A stretch of 64,000 nucleotides of DNA from Pseudoalteromonas rubra (GTDB taxonomy: Bacteria; Pseudomonadota; Gammaproteobacteria; Enterobacterales; Alteromonadaceae), in the NCBI RefSeq assembly GCF_000238295.3, contig NZ_AHCD03000020.1, positions 124,001 through 188,000 of the forward strand, given 5' to 3'. Positions 25,585 through 34,871 of this stretch are shown piece after piece (position 1 is the first letter of the stretch; the number at the start of each line of letters is the position of its first letter). The notes beneath the pieces were generated by a model. It was not told where the DNA came from. It was given only the letters and a program-made list of their open reading frames with translations, and did not search any database. A program made the position numbers and the translations under genes.

Positions 25585-25601
25585 AATTAGTCAAACTAAT
25601 T
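25585..25601. promoter_or_regulatory. Predicted ROK operator 1
   Basis: AATTAGT-CAA-ACTAATT is a perfect 7-bp inverted repeat with 3-bp spacer between the divergent repressor and importer genes. It overlaps the -35 box that starts at 25600. A 15-of-17 match lies at 30388 and a 14-of-17 match at 34612. Confidence 0.7.
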
Positions 25602-25628
25602 GACATAAACGGTTTGTTGGCTGAATAT
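25600..25628 (+). promoter_or_regulatory. Predicted sigma-70 promoter of the ABC importer operon
   Basis: TTGACA (25600-25605), 17-bp spacer, GAATAT (25623-25628). The operator covers the upstream edge of the -35 box. Because transcription would begin near 25635, the start codon at 25627 is excluded and ATG 25729 becomes the likely start of the binding protein. Confidence 0.6.
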
Positions 25629-25728
25629 GACTATAAATACAACAAAACTGATCCTAAATGCCAGTATAAAAATGGCAGTTAGGGCGTTCGCAAGCGCGAA
25701 TTTTAATAATCAACAGCAGGATCTACCT

Positions 25729-26814
25729 ATGTCTACAGGAACTCAGATGAATGGCCACCGCCGTCGGACGTGGTTTAGCGGGATGTTTGCCGCTGCTGCG
25801 CTCTGCGCAACGTCGATGAGCTGGGCGGCACAAAGTATTGACTGGAGCAAAGCGGCAAAATCCAGTGATATCCACCTGACAGAGCAGCAGAGTGAGCAAA
25901 TTAAATCAAAAGATTTGACTGCAGCGCTTGTTTGGCATGGGGCCAGTCCCTGGGTGGCAGCGGTATCGCGCGGTGCACGTGCCGAATTTGAAAAGTTAGG
26001 CATTAAAGTGGTGGCTGCGACTGACGCGCAGTTTGACCCTGCGAAACAAGTGGCCGATCTCGAGAACATTGCCGCATTGAAGCCCGATATTATTCTTTCG
26101 CTCAGCGTCGATGGGGTCAGTACCAAACAAAGCTATGCCAAAGCCATTGAGCGTGGTGCCAAACTGGTATTACTGAGCAACCCCATCCCGGGATTTGAGC
26201 AAGGCAAAGACTTTGTCGGTATTGTGACGGATGACATGTTTGGGATGGGTAAAGCGGCGGCTGATCTGACGGCCGATGCGTTGGGAGATAAAGGTAAGAT
26301 TGGCATGATTTACCACGATGCCAGCTACTTTATCACCAATAATCGTGATAATGCATACCGCAAGGGCCTGAAAGCTTACCCCGGATTAAATGTGGTCATT
26401 GAGCGGGGCTTCATCAAAGAGCATGAAACCAGCAATGTCGCAGCGGCGATGGTATTGCAGCATCCTGAGCTGGAGGCCATTTATGTGTCCTGGGATGCCG
26501 CCGCGGAAGGGGTGGTGGAAGCACTGCGTTCTTTAGGCCGACGCGATATTAAAGTGATCACCCACGACCTGGGTGTGAACAACCTGCTGGATATGGCGAT
26601 GGGTGGCAATGTGCATGGCACTATTGCAGACAGGCCATTCGACATCGGGCAGACCATGGCCCGGCTCGGTGCTGCTTCTACCCTGGGTTTACCGGCGCCA
26701 CACTTTACCTTAGTGCCGTTTGACACCGTTAAGCGAGATAATATTGCTGAGATCTGGCAGCGCGCCTTTCAGTCGCCCCTGCCAAGACTCCTGAATTTAG
26801 CGTTAAAACAATAA
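25729..26814 (+). CDS. Periplasmic sugar-binding protein of a ribose-type ABC importer
   Basis: A 361-residue protein from ATG 25729 (site AGCAGGA upstream). A Tat-like or long Sec signal (RRRTWFSGMFAAAALCATS) ends at MSWAAQ. The mature part is the type I periplasmic-binding fold of the RbsB family: VWHGASPWVAAVSRGARAEF, LKPDIILSLSVDGVS, VGIVTDDMFGMGKAAADL and HPELEAIYVSWDAAAEGVVE. It captures a sugar in the periplasm and hands it to the permease encoded 8 bp downstream. Given the neighbouring GH3 enzyme and ROK repressor, an amino sugar or a short oligosaccharide is likely; that is inference. Confidence 0.88.
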   Translation: MSTGTQMNGHRRRTWFSGMFAAAALCATSMSWAAQSIDWSKAAKSSDIHLTEQQSEQIKSKDLTAALVWHGASPWVAAVSRGARAEFEKLGIKVVAATDAQFDPAKQVADLENIAALKPDIILSLSVDGVSTKQSYAKAIERGAKLVLLSNPIPGFEQGKDFVGIVTDDMFGMGKAAADLTADALGDKGKIGMIYHDASYFITNNRDNAYRKGLKAYPGLNVVIERGFIKEHETSNVAAAMVLQHPELEAIYVSWDAAAEGVVEALRSLGRRDIKVITHDLGVNNLLDMAMGGNVHGTIADRPFDIGQTMARLGAASTLGLPAPHFTLVPFDTVKRDNIAEIWQRAFQSPLPRLLNLALKQ

Positions 26815-26822
26815 GGAATACC

Positions 26823-27791
26823 ATGAGCGTTAATCAACTACCTATGCAGCAACTCAAGTTGCTGGCTGTGAAACGAGAGTTTTTTATCTACTACATATTC
26901 CTTGCAGTGATGCTGATTTTTGCAGTCGCACTGCATGATACGGGCTTTTTTAGTCTGACTAACTTTATGAACATCGTGCGTCAAACGGCACCGATCACCG
27001 TGATGGCGGTGGGGCTTACCTTTGCGCTGGCGGTGGGTCATATTGACTTATCGATAGGCTCTGTGGTGGCTTTATCTGCCCTGGTGGGCGCCCTGCTGTT
27101 GCAACATGTGGGTATTCCTCTGGCCGTGCTGGGAGCACTCAGTGTGGGTTTGATCGTCGGCCTGATCAACGGTTTGCTGATTGAGCGTTTGCAGGTGTCA
27201 TCTTTGTTGATCACCCTGGGCACTATGGGCGTGATCACCGGTCTGTCGCGCCAGCTGACGAACCTGGAGTCGGTGCCAATCATAGATCAAACTTTCACCG
27301 CGTTTTTTGGTGCTGGTGAAGTATTTGGCATTCCTTCTTTATTCATCTGGACCCTGGTGATAGCGGCACTAGGCTATGTGGTCCTGACTAAGCTTGCCTT
27401 TGGTAAGCACTTACTTGCAGTGGGCGGTAGCCCTAAAGCGGCTCTGGCGATGGGGATTAAAGTGACTCAGGTGCGCATTTATGCTCTGGTCATTTCCTCG
27501 ATGGCGGCTGCGCTGGCCGGACTCTTGTATGCCGGTCGTTTACATGGCGCGCGTTATACCCTGGGTGAGGCAGATCTGCTGACCGTCATTGCAGCAGTCG
27601 CGATTGGCGGTACCAGCCTGTTTGGTGGCCGCGCGTGTATTATCGGCGCCATTCTGGGGTCCTGGTTAATGGGCATGATCAACAACGGTCTGATCTTGTC
27701 TGGTTTTTCCACAAACGAACAAATGATCGCGCGCGGCGCCATCTTGATTGTGGCAGTGGCAATTGGTGTCAAGGAGTTGAAAAATGGTTAG
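26823..27791 (+). CDS. Ribose-type ABC importer permease
   Basis: A 322-residue inner-membrane protein with about ten helices, of the RbsC/FrcC family. Typical stretches are NIVRQTAPITVMAVGLTFAL, the family signature AVGHIDLSIGSVVALSAL, VAIGGTSLFGGRACIIGAILG and the C-terminal GVKEL. Site AAGGA stands before ATG 26823. Its end overlaps the ATPase start by 8 bp, so the subunits are co-translated. Confidence 0.92.
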   Translation: MSVNQLPMQQLKLLAVKREFFIYYIFLAVMLIFAVALHDTGFFSLTNFMNIVRQTAPITVMAVGLTFALAVGHIDLSIGSVVALSALVGALLLQHVGIPLAVLGALSVGLIVGLINGLLIERLQVSSLLITLGTMGVITGLSRQLTNLESVPIIDQTFTAFFGAGEVFGIPSLFIWTLVIAALGYVVLTKLAFGKHLLAVGGSPKAALAMGIKVTQVRIYALVISSMAAALAGLLYAGRLHGARYTLGEADLLTVIAAVAIGGTSLFGGRACIIGAILGSWLMGMINNGLILSGFSTNEQMIARGAILIVAVAIGVKELKNG

Positions 27792-28557
27792 AAGTGCATT
27801 GGATCAAATCGCCCTCGAAGTGAGGGATGTACATAAGCGTTTTGGTGGTGTACATGCGCTTAAAGGCGTGAGCTTTACCATCAACAAAGGCGAAGTTGTG
27901 GGATTGCTCGGCGATAATGGTGCAGGTAAATCTACCCTGGTGCGCTGTATCTCCGGGATCCACCCGCCAGATGAAGGAGCCATTCTGGTCAATGGTCAGC
28001 CGGTGCATATCGACTCTCCTTTGGCATCACGTGAAGCGGGAATCGAAACGGTGTTTCAGGACCTGGCCATGGTGCCGGAGTTCGATATCACAGAAAACCT
28101 GTTCCTTAACCGAGAGATCCGCCATAAGAATCCAATCTTACGCCGACTTGGCTGGCTGGATAAAAAAGCCATGGAGAAGCGTGCGAAGAAAGCCCTGAAC
28201 CGACTGAACAGTCGTATCCCCAGTTATCAGGAGCAGATCCATCGCCTGTCTGGTGGTCAGCGTCAGGCTGTTGCCATTGCTCGTGCAGTGAACTGGGGAG
28301 CCGACATTGTGATCATGGATGAGCCGACGGCAGCGCTGGGGGTTGAGCAGAGTGCGCAGGTCAATGAACTGATCAATGTGATCAGCTCTCAGGGGGTTGC
28401 CGTCCTGCTGATCAGTCACAACATGCAGCATGTGGTCGAAACCTGTGATCGTGCAGTGGTGTTGTATCAGGGGCAGTCAGTGGCAGATGTGTCGGTCAGC
28501 GATGTGACCAAAGAAGACTTGGTCGGGCTGATCACGGGCGCTAAATCCGCCGCCTAA
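27784..28557 (+). CDS. Ribose-type ABC importer ATPase, single-domain form
   Basis: A 257-residue ATPase. Walker A is GLLGDNGAGKSTLVRC, the signature is RLSGGQRQAVAIARA, Walker B is DIVIMDEPTAALGV, and the switch His is in LLISHNM. RbsA, XylG and MglA have two fused ATPase domains of about 500 residues. This one has only one, as in the fructose FrcA type, so it probably works as a homodimer. It powers uptake by the binding protein and permease encoded directly upstream. Confidence 0.92.
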   Translation: MVRSALDQIALEVRDVHKRFGGVHALKGVSFTINKGEVVGLLGDNGAGKSTLVRCISGIHPPDEGAILVNGQPVHIDSPLASREAGIETVFQDLAMVPEFDITENLFLNREIRHKNPILRRLGWLDKKAMEKRAKKALNRLNSRIPSYQEQIHRLSGGQRQAVAIARAVNWGADIVIMDEPTAALGVEQSAQVNELINVISSQGVAVLLISHNMQHVVETCDRAVVLYQGQSVADVSVSDVTKEDLVGLITGAKSAA

Positions 28558-28754
28558 CACCGTGTCTGTCCGGGCTCATGCCTGGCCAATAAGCTGAAGG
28601 TGAATGCGTATTGCTCCGCCTCCTGCTCAGGCTAGGTATATAAACGGATCAGTTTCACCCGCGAGGTGCCAGACAGGCGCTTCCTTATCTGAACGAATAA
28701 TAAATCGGTGCCGTGGCGCTGAGGGCTTTGTTTTGCCAAAAATCAGAGGGCAGT

Positions 28755-30353
28755 ATGGATATTGAAAAGAAAGTAGCACAGCTTATCGACACACTTTCTA
28801 TCGAAGAAAAGGTTGGACAGCTGTTTGTTCTGGCATTTGCCGGAGAAGATCGTGATTACGCAAAGACGCTGGTCAAGGAACGGCATATTGGGGGTTTTTA
28901 CATTACCGATGATAATGCTGCTAACCCGACCAGTGCAGCGCAGCTAGCCCGTGAGTTACAGCATGAGGCGGCATTGAGAGCCTGCGATGCGCCTTTACTG
29001 TTGGCCGTGGATCAGGAAGGCTCCTGGGGGATCCTGACTCAGTATACCGATCTGGGACCGGGTAACCTGGGTCTGGGTAAAGCGGACAACACGGCGCTGA
29101 CGGCAGACATGTATCAGGTCTTTGCCGAGCAGATGCAGGAAGTTGGCTACAACACGCTGCTGTCACCCTGTGCGGATGTGAATGCCAACCCGGATAATCC
29201 GATCATTGGTTTACGCGCCTTTGGTGAGCAGACCCATCATGTTGCCCGCCATGTTGCTGCCGCGGTACGTGGCGTACAGCGAAGTGGTAGCCTGAGTTGT
29301 GCCAAACATTTTCCCGGCCACGGCGATACTCACAATGATTCGCACCAGACCCTGCCTGTGGTTGATAAGTCTTTGCAGCAATTGATGCGCGAAGATCTGC
29401 TGCCTTTTAAAGCGGCGATTGAGTCTGGCGTGCCGCTGATCATGACCAGTCATATCAGCTACCCGCAAATAGATGCCGACTATCCGGCGACCTTATCGTC
29501 CACTATTTTGCAGGGCGTATTGCGCCAGCAGTTAGGGTTTAACGGCATTATTATCACCGACAGCATGAATATGTGGTCCATGCGTAAGAACTATGCGCCA
29601 GAAGAAGCGGCCATCCTGGCATTGCAGGCAGGCGCCAACCTGGTGATGCTCAGTGAAGAGCACTACGAAAACAGCACCACGCCCTACAAAGCTATTCAGG
29701 CACAAACCATTGATGGTGTGATCGCTGCGGTTAAACAGGGCAGTTTAAGTGAATCGGTTATCGATGCCCGCTTGCAGCAGGTACTGGCATTTAAATATCA
29801 GCACTTTGCTACCTCATCGCAAACAACCGCCAGTGTGCTGGAAAGCGCCAATGAGCTGGCACGCGAGGCGGCAAGTTCGGCCGTTCGGGTATTACGTAAT
29901 GACGACCAGCACTGGCCACTCGAAGACCGCGCATTTACGCTGGCATTTGCCGCTGATCCCAAAGGGTACGACAACATTGTCAATAGCCGGGGGATCGGTC
30001 CTAACGATCCGAACTCAGCCCGGGATGTGATCCTTGAAACGCTGGCAGAGCGCGGGCGGGAATATCGACTCTGGCAGCATGAGCAATTTATGGCTGCGCT
30101 GCAGGCTCCCACCGAACCGCTGGCTGAGCCCTTAGTGTTGATCACTGAAGATTACCCCTTACCGGGAGAAAGCTTCGATGTGGCAGACCAGCAGCAACGT
30201 GTGCAGCAGGCACTACAAAAATGGCCTGGCAGGGTCATTGTGGTCGCCATGCGTTCTGACTACGAATTATCGCAATATGCTGATCTATCAACTTATGTTT
30301 GTGCTTACTCGAGCAGGGCCGTGAGTGCCCGGGTTATCGCAGAGCAACTTTAA
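28755..30353 (+). CDS. Glycoside hydrolase family 3, beta-N-acetylglucosaminidase type
   Basis: A 532-residue protein from ATG 28755, which has AGAGGGCAG upstream; ATG-less codons before it are not needed. The family-3 barrel shows LAVDQEGSWGI, the Lys-His-Gly motif KHFPGHGDTHNDSHQTLP (from about residue 184), which supplies the acid/base His specific to N-acetylglucosaminidases, and the nucleophile Asp in IIITDSMNMWS (about residue 269). A second domain follows (about 380-532), as in two-domain Bacillus NagZ. No signal peptide is visible, so it cuts imported oligosaccharides in the cytosol. It lies 197 bp after the importer genes and should release GlcNAc-like sugars from what they bring in. 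Confidence 0.88.
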   Translation: MDIEKKVAQLIDTLSIEEKVGQLFVLAFAGEDRDYAKTLVKERHIGGFYITDDNAANPTSAAQLARELQHEAALRACDAPLLLAVDQEGSWGILTQYTDLGPGNLGLGKADNTALTADMYQVFAEQMQEVGYNTLLSPCADVNANPDNPIIGLRAFGEQTHHVARHVAAAVRGVQRSGSLSCAKHFPGHGDTHNDSHQTLPVVDKSLQQLMREDLLPFKAAIESGVPLIMTSHISYPQIDADYPATLSSTILQGVLRQQLGFNGIIITDSMNMWSMRKNYAPEEAAILALQAGANLVMLSEEHYENSTTPYKAIQAQTIDGVIAAVKQGSLSESVIDARLQQVLAFKYQHFATSSQTTASVLESANELAREAASSAVRVLRNDDQHWPLEDRAFTLAFAADPKGYDNIVNSRGIGPNDPNSARDVILETLAERGREYRLWQHEQFMAALQAPTEPLAEPLVLITEDYPLPGESFDVADQQQRVQQALQKWPGRVIVVAMRSDYELSQYADLSTYVCAYSSRAVSARVIAEQL

Positions 30354-30382
30354 AAAGATCAGCAAAACGAAATAATAAGTGC

Positions 30383-30410
30383 TTGACAATTAGTCAAAAT
30401 GATTTAATAA
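30383..30410 (+). promoter_or_regulatory. Predicted promoter and ROK operator 2 before the TonB receptor
   Basis: TTGACA (30383-30388), 16-bp spacer, TAATAA (30405-30410). AATTAGTCAAAATGATT (30388-30404), a 15-of-17 match to operator 1, fills the space between the boxes, the classic position for a repressor. Confidence 0.65.
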
Positions 30411-30519
30411 ATACTTAGTATATCAATTTTACTAATAAAAAATGACAGTTTGATAATAACACAAGCCAGTCGACTCACTGGGAATGAACGGCTTGGGAAA
30501 AGGCAAAGGGGAGAAGAGC

Positions 30520-33500
30520 ATGAAAAATCAGGGCTCAAAGGTAAAAACCAAGTATCTGAATAACTATCTGAAATCCAGTTACGTGGCAGTATGTGTAGCA
30601 ACAGCGTTGTCGGGTATGTCGTTCGGTGCTGCGGCTGAGGAACAAGATGGTGCGAATCGGGCAATCGAAACCATTGAAGTAAGAGGGATCAGACGCAGCC
30701 TCACGGAGGCGCTGAACACTAAGCGTTTTGCGAACTCTGTTGTCGACTCAATTTCGGCTGAAGACATAGGTAAATTCCCGGATAAAAACATCGGTGATGC
30801 GATGCAGCGTATTCCGGGTGTGACTGTGGTCAGAACCTTTGGTGAGGTCAGCGGTGTGACAGTGCGTGGTACTGCGCCTGAGCACAGCATGGTGTTGCTG
30901 AATGGCCAGAACGTGGCCAGTGTTGGCTGGTTTGACCTGGGTGGTGTGAACCGTAGCTTTAACTTTGAAATGCTCGCGTCAGAACAAATCTCCGGTATGG
31001 ATGTGTATAAGTCAGTTGAGTCGGATATCAACGAGGGCGCTATGGGTGGTACGGTTAACCTTAAAACCCGCAAGCCCCTGGATATGGACTCAGGTACCGT
31101 ATTTGCTTCCGTAGAAAACGCCTATCATGGTAACGCCAAAGAGTGGTCGCCGGCATACTCTGGTCTGGCAAGCTGGAAAAACGAGCAGGAAAACTTTGGT
31201 ATCCTGGTCGCCTATTCAAATGAAGAGTCGAAAGTATATCGTGAAACCTTGTCCACATTTGGTCCTCCTGGTGCAACGACACTCGAAGACAGCAATGGTG
31301 TGCTGAGAAAAACGTCTTGTTGTGCGGCCTCTATTCTGTTCGATGAAGACAGAGAGCGAAGCAGTAGCCAGATCAGTGTTCAGTATGCGCCGAGCGACGC
31401 GCTGACACTTGGCCTGGATTACAATTTGTTTGAACTGGAAAACGACCACATTAACTCGGCCCTATTCACCATCATGGATTACGGTACCTTGCAGGGAGAT
31501 TCGGTCAGAGTGAATGAGCAAGGGATTGTTACCGCAGCAACGGTCACAGCCTCAGGCCCGGGTCGCGCCCCTCTGTTCAACAACACGGTATTGCGTACAC
31601 CAGACATGCAAACGGATGTTATTAACTTTACTGCGAATTATCAGGCAGATACCTGGTCTGCCGACTTTGTCCTTGGTCAGTCAACCGCCCAAGGCCGAAT
31701 TGGCCAGACAAGTACCTGGTGGGGTGATATCAGTGAGCGTGCCAATTCAGGCTTTTCTTATGATGTGAGTGGCCCGCTAGAGCTCATTCCGGTCAACCCG
31801 GACTATATGAGCAGTCATGATAATTTTGAACTGTTCCATGAATATACCTATATCAATTATGAACGCGATAATGAGATAGATTATATTCAGGCTGATTTTA
31901 CCTTTGAGCTGGATTCACCTGTGATGACCTCAATCCAGGCTGGCATTAAGTTCCAAGAACAAGTGTTCTCATACCAGGAAAATAACCAGGATCTGAATGT
32001 TGACGCCATCCGTGAAGGGGGTGAACGACTGACACTTGGCGACTTTAACGGTGGTTTTGTGTCGGGCCTGCATAGTGCCGAAGGGCGTGCAGGTAGCTTG
32101 TCTGGTTTTCCAATTGGTACTCGCGGGTTGTGGGATTATGCGCGTAGCAATGCGCCGGGCACTGTCACAGTGAAAGATGCCTTCTCTATTGAAGAGGACA
32201 TTGCCGCTGCGTACGTAAAAGCCAACTTCTCAGGAGAAGGCTTCCGCGGTAACTTAGGCTTGCGTATAGTCGAAACCGATATTCTCTCCAAAGGTGAAAT
32301 CAATGGGGTGAAGGGAGAAGTCGATAAAAGTTATACGAAACGCCAAAGAGTGGTCGCCGGCATACTCTGGTCTGGCAAGCTGGAAAAACGAGCAGGAAAA
32401 CTTTGGTATCCTGGTCGCCTATTCAAATGAAGAGTCGAAAGTATATCGTGAAACCTTGTCCACATTTGGTCCTCCTGGTGCAACGACACTCGAAGACAGC
32501 AATGGTGTGCTGAGAAAAACGTCTTGTTGTGCGGCCTCTATTCTGTTCGATGAAGACAGAGAGCGAAGCAGTAGCCAGATCAGTGTTCAGTATGCGCCGA
32601 GCGACGCGCTGACACTTGGCCTGGATTACAATTTGTTTGAACTGGAAAACGACCACATTAACTCGGCCCTATTCACCATCATGGATTACGGTACCTTGCA
32701 GGGAGATTCGGTCAGAGTGAATGAGCAAGGGATTGTTACCGCAGCAACGGTCACAGCCTCAGGCCCGGGTCGCGCCCCTCTGTTCAACAACACGGTATTG
32801 CGTACACCAGACATGCAAACGGATGTTATTAACTTTACTGCGAATTATCAGGCAGATACCTGGTCTGCCGACTTTGTCCTTGGTCAGTCAACCGCCCAAG
32901 GCCGAATTGGCCAGACAAGTACCTGGTGGGGTGATATCAGTGAGCGTGCCAATTCAGGCTTTTCTTATGATGTGAGTGGCCCGCTAGAGCTCATTCCGGT
33001 CAACCCGGACTATATGAGCAGTCATGATAATTTTGAACTGTTCCATGAATATACCTATATCAATTATGAACGCGATAATGAGATAGATTATATTCAGGCT
33101 GATTTTACCTTTGAGCTGGATTCACCTGTGATGACCTCAATCCAGGCTGGCATTAAGTTCCAAGAACAAGTGTTCTCATACCAGGAAAATAACCAGGATC
33201 TGAATGTTGACGCCATCCGTGAAGGGGGTGAACGACTGACACTTGGCGACTTTAACGGTGGTTTTGTGTCGGGCCTGCATAGTGCCGAAGGGCGTGCAGG
33301 TAGCTTGTCTGGTTTTCCAATTGGTACTCGCGGGTTGTGGGATTATGCGCGTAGCAATGCGCCGGGCACTGTCACAGTGAAAGATGCCTTCTCTATTGAA
33401 GAGGACATTGCCGCTGCGTACGTAAAAGCCAACTTCTCAGGAGAAGGCTTCCGCGGTAACTTAGGCTTGCGTATAGTCGAAACCGATATTCTCTCCAAAG

Positions 33501-34330
33501 GTGAAATCAATGGGGTGAAGGGAGAAGTCGATAAAAGTTATACGAATTATCTTCCCAGCCTGAACCTGGCGATCGATCTGAGCGAAGACATGATCTTCCG
33601 ATTTGCGGCGGGATCAACGGTATCACGACCAGACTATGACGACATGAAAGTCGCGGACATTATTTCAGAGAGCTTTAAAACAGCGAACGTCGGTAGCCCG
33701 GACCTGGACCCGTATAAGTCAGACCAATATGACATGGGTATCGAGTGGTACTTCAACCCGTCTTCCGTGTTAGGTGCGACCTTGTTTGTGAAGAACATCA
33801 GTGACTATATTGAGCAAACGACCGCTGCTGAGTTCTATCCCGGATGTGGTGAAGGGTGTCTGGTGACCCGCTCGCGTAACGTCGGTACAGCCGATGTACG
33901 TGGTATTGAATTACAGTATCAGCATGCGTTTGAAAACGGCTTTGGTATACAGGCAAACTACACCTATACCGATAGCAGCCGCACTGACTCGACGGGTAAG
34001 GAAATGCCCATTGAAGAAGTATCACAAAACTCCTATAACCTGTCGGGTTACTACGAAAACGACTTGTTCAGTGTCCGCCTCGCCTACAACTACCGTGATG
34101 ACTGGGTACGCCAGTATAACGGCAGTAGCCTGGATAGCCTGAACGATGCGTACGACCAGGTTGATGCTTCTGTGGTATGGCATGTCACGGACAACGTTGA
34201 TGTGTCATTTGAAGCGATTAACCTGCTCAATGAGGCGCTGGTGCTAAGACAGCCAACAGCAGGCAATATCGTCCACGCTGTCGATGAGTTTGGTACGCGT
34301 TACTTTGTGGGTGCCAGCGTTCGCTTCTAA
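30520..34330 (+). pseudogene. TonB-dependent receptor interrupted by an internal tandem duplication
   Basis: The likely start is ATG 30520 after GGGGAG. A signal peptide ends at GAAAEE. The TonB-box/plug opening is IETIEVRGIRRSLTEAL, with KFPDKNIGDAMQRIPGV and the barrel following. It belongs to the Caulobacter/Xanthomonas-type receptor group linked to sugar uptake. At 32339 the sequence jumps back to 31132, which shifts the frame; the first frame stops at 32430 and a second frame (32456-34330) completes the barrel to the terminal VGASVRF. Deleting one 1207-bp unit restores a continuous 867-residue receptor. As written the gene is broken. Its place after the GH3 gene suggests uptake of chitin- or murein-derived oligosaccharides. 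Confidence 0.88.
31132..33546. repeat. Tandem duplication inside the TonB receptor, 1207-bp unit
   Basis: Bases 31132-32339 recur as 32339-33546, with the same encoded residues throughout. The joined ends share a single base (A at 32339). The unit length is not a multiple of three. Confidence 0.92.
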
Positions 34331-34856
34331 TACTGACCTTCCGCATGGCCCCCCATGCTGTGCGGCCTCAGAATAAGGGAAGTTCCCGCTTCCTTTAGGC
34401 CAGTTCGGTTTTAACTGGTCAATCCGCGCATCACCTGGCAAGGAAGATTGCCCAGGTGTGCGGATAAGGGGACATACACTCAATGCCCAGGCACTGTTTG
34501 CCGGGCAGGTGCGATGTGCCCACACTTCTACTCGGTTAAGGCAAGTTTGCCCGGCTTGCCTTATTTCACCTGTTGTTACCTGTTCCTACGCATGAAACTT
34601 TATTGCAATAAATTTTGTAAAAATGATTGACTTATTATTTTGCGAACGCTAGCTTGTATATTAGTTGAGCAAATAGAAATGCCTGTTTTGTAGATTCAGC
34701 AAGATAGGTTAGCTCACTGCTTCAGCGATATAAACCCGGTGTGGATAATTAATGCGGGTTTATTGGTAGGCGGCTTAGGGTTGGGTCGCGGATGTTCATT
34801 AAAATTGTTGCTCTGATCGGGTTGATATTGCTGGATTTGTTTCGATTAAAAAAATA
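34331..34856. other. 526-bp gap with several hairpins
   Basis: No gene is supported. The first 230 bases hold successive inverted repeats: CCAGTT / AACTGG near 34400, CACCTGG / CCAGGTG around 34432-34458, and AAGGCAAG / CTTGCCTT at 34538-34562 followed by ATTT, a possible late terminator of the receptor gene. The second half is AT-rich and should contain the promoter of the gene at 34872. Confidence 0.5.
34612..34628. promoter_or_regulatory. Possible ROK operator 3
   Basis: ATTTTGTAAAAATGATT matches operator 2 at 14 of 17 positions and, like the other two sites, is followed directly by TTGAC. No good -10 box at the right spacing is visible, so this is the weakest of the three. Confidence 0.4.
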
Positions 34857-34871
34857 ATGAGGAAACACCTA

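Noticed and set aside
25627..25728. N-terminal extension of the sugar-binding protein from ATG 25627
   Set aside because: This ATG lies within the predicted -10 box, and ATG 25729 has a ribosome site followed by a signal peptide.
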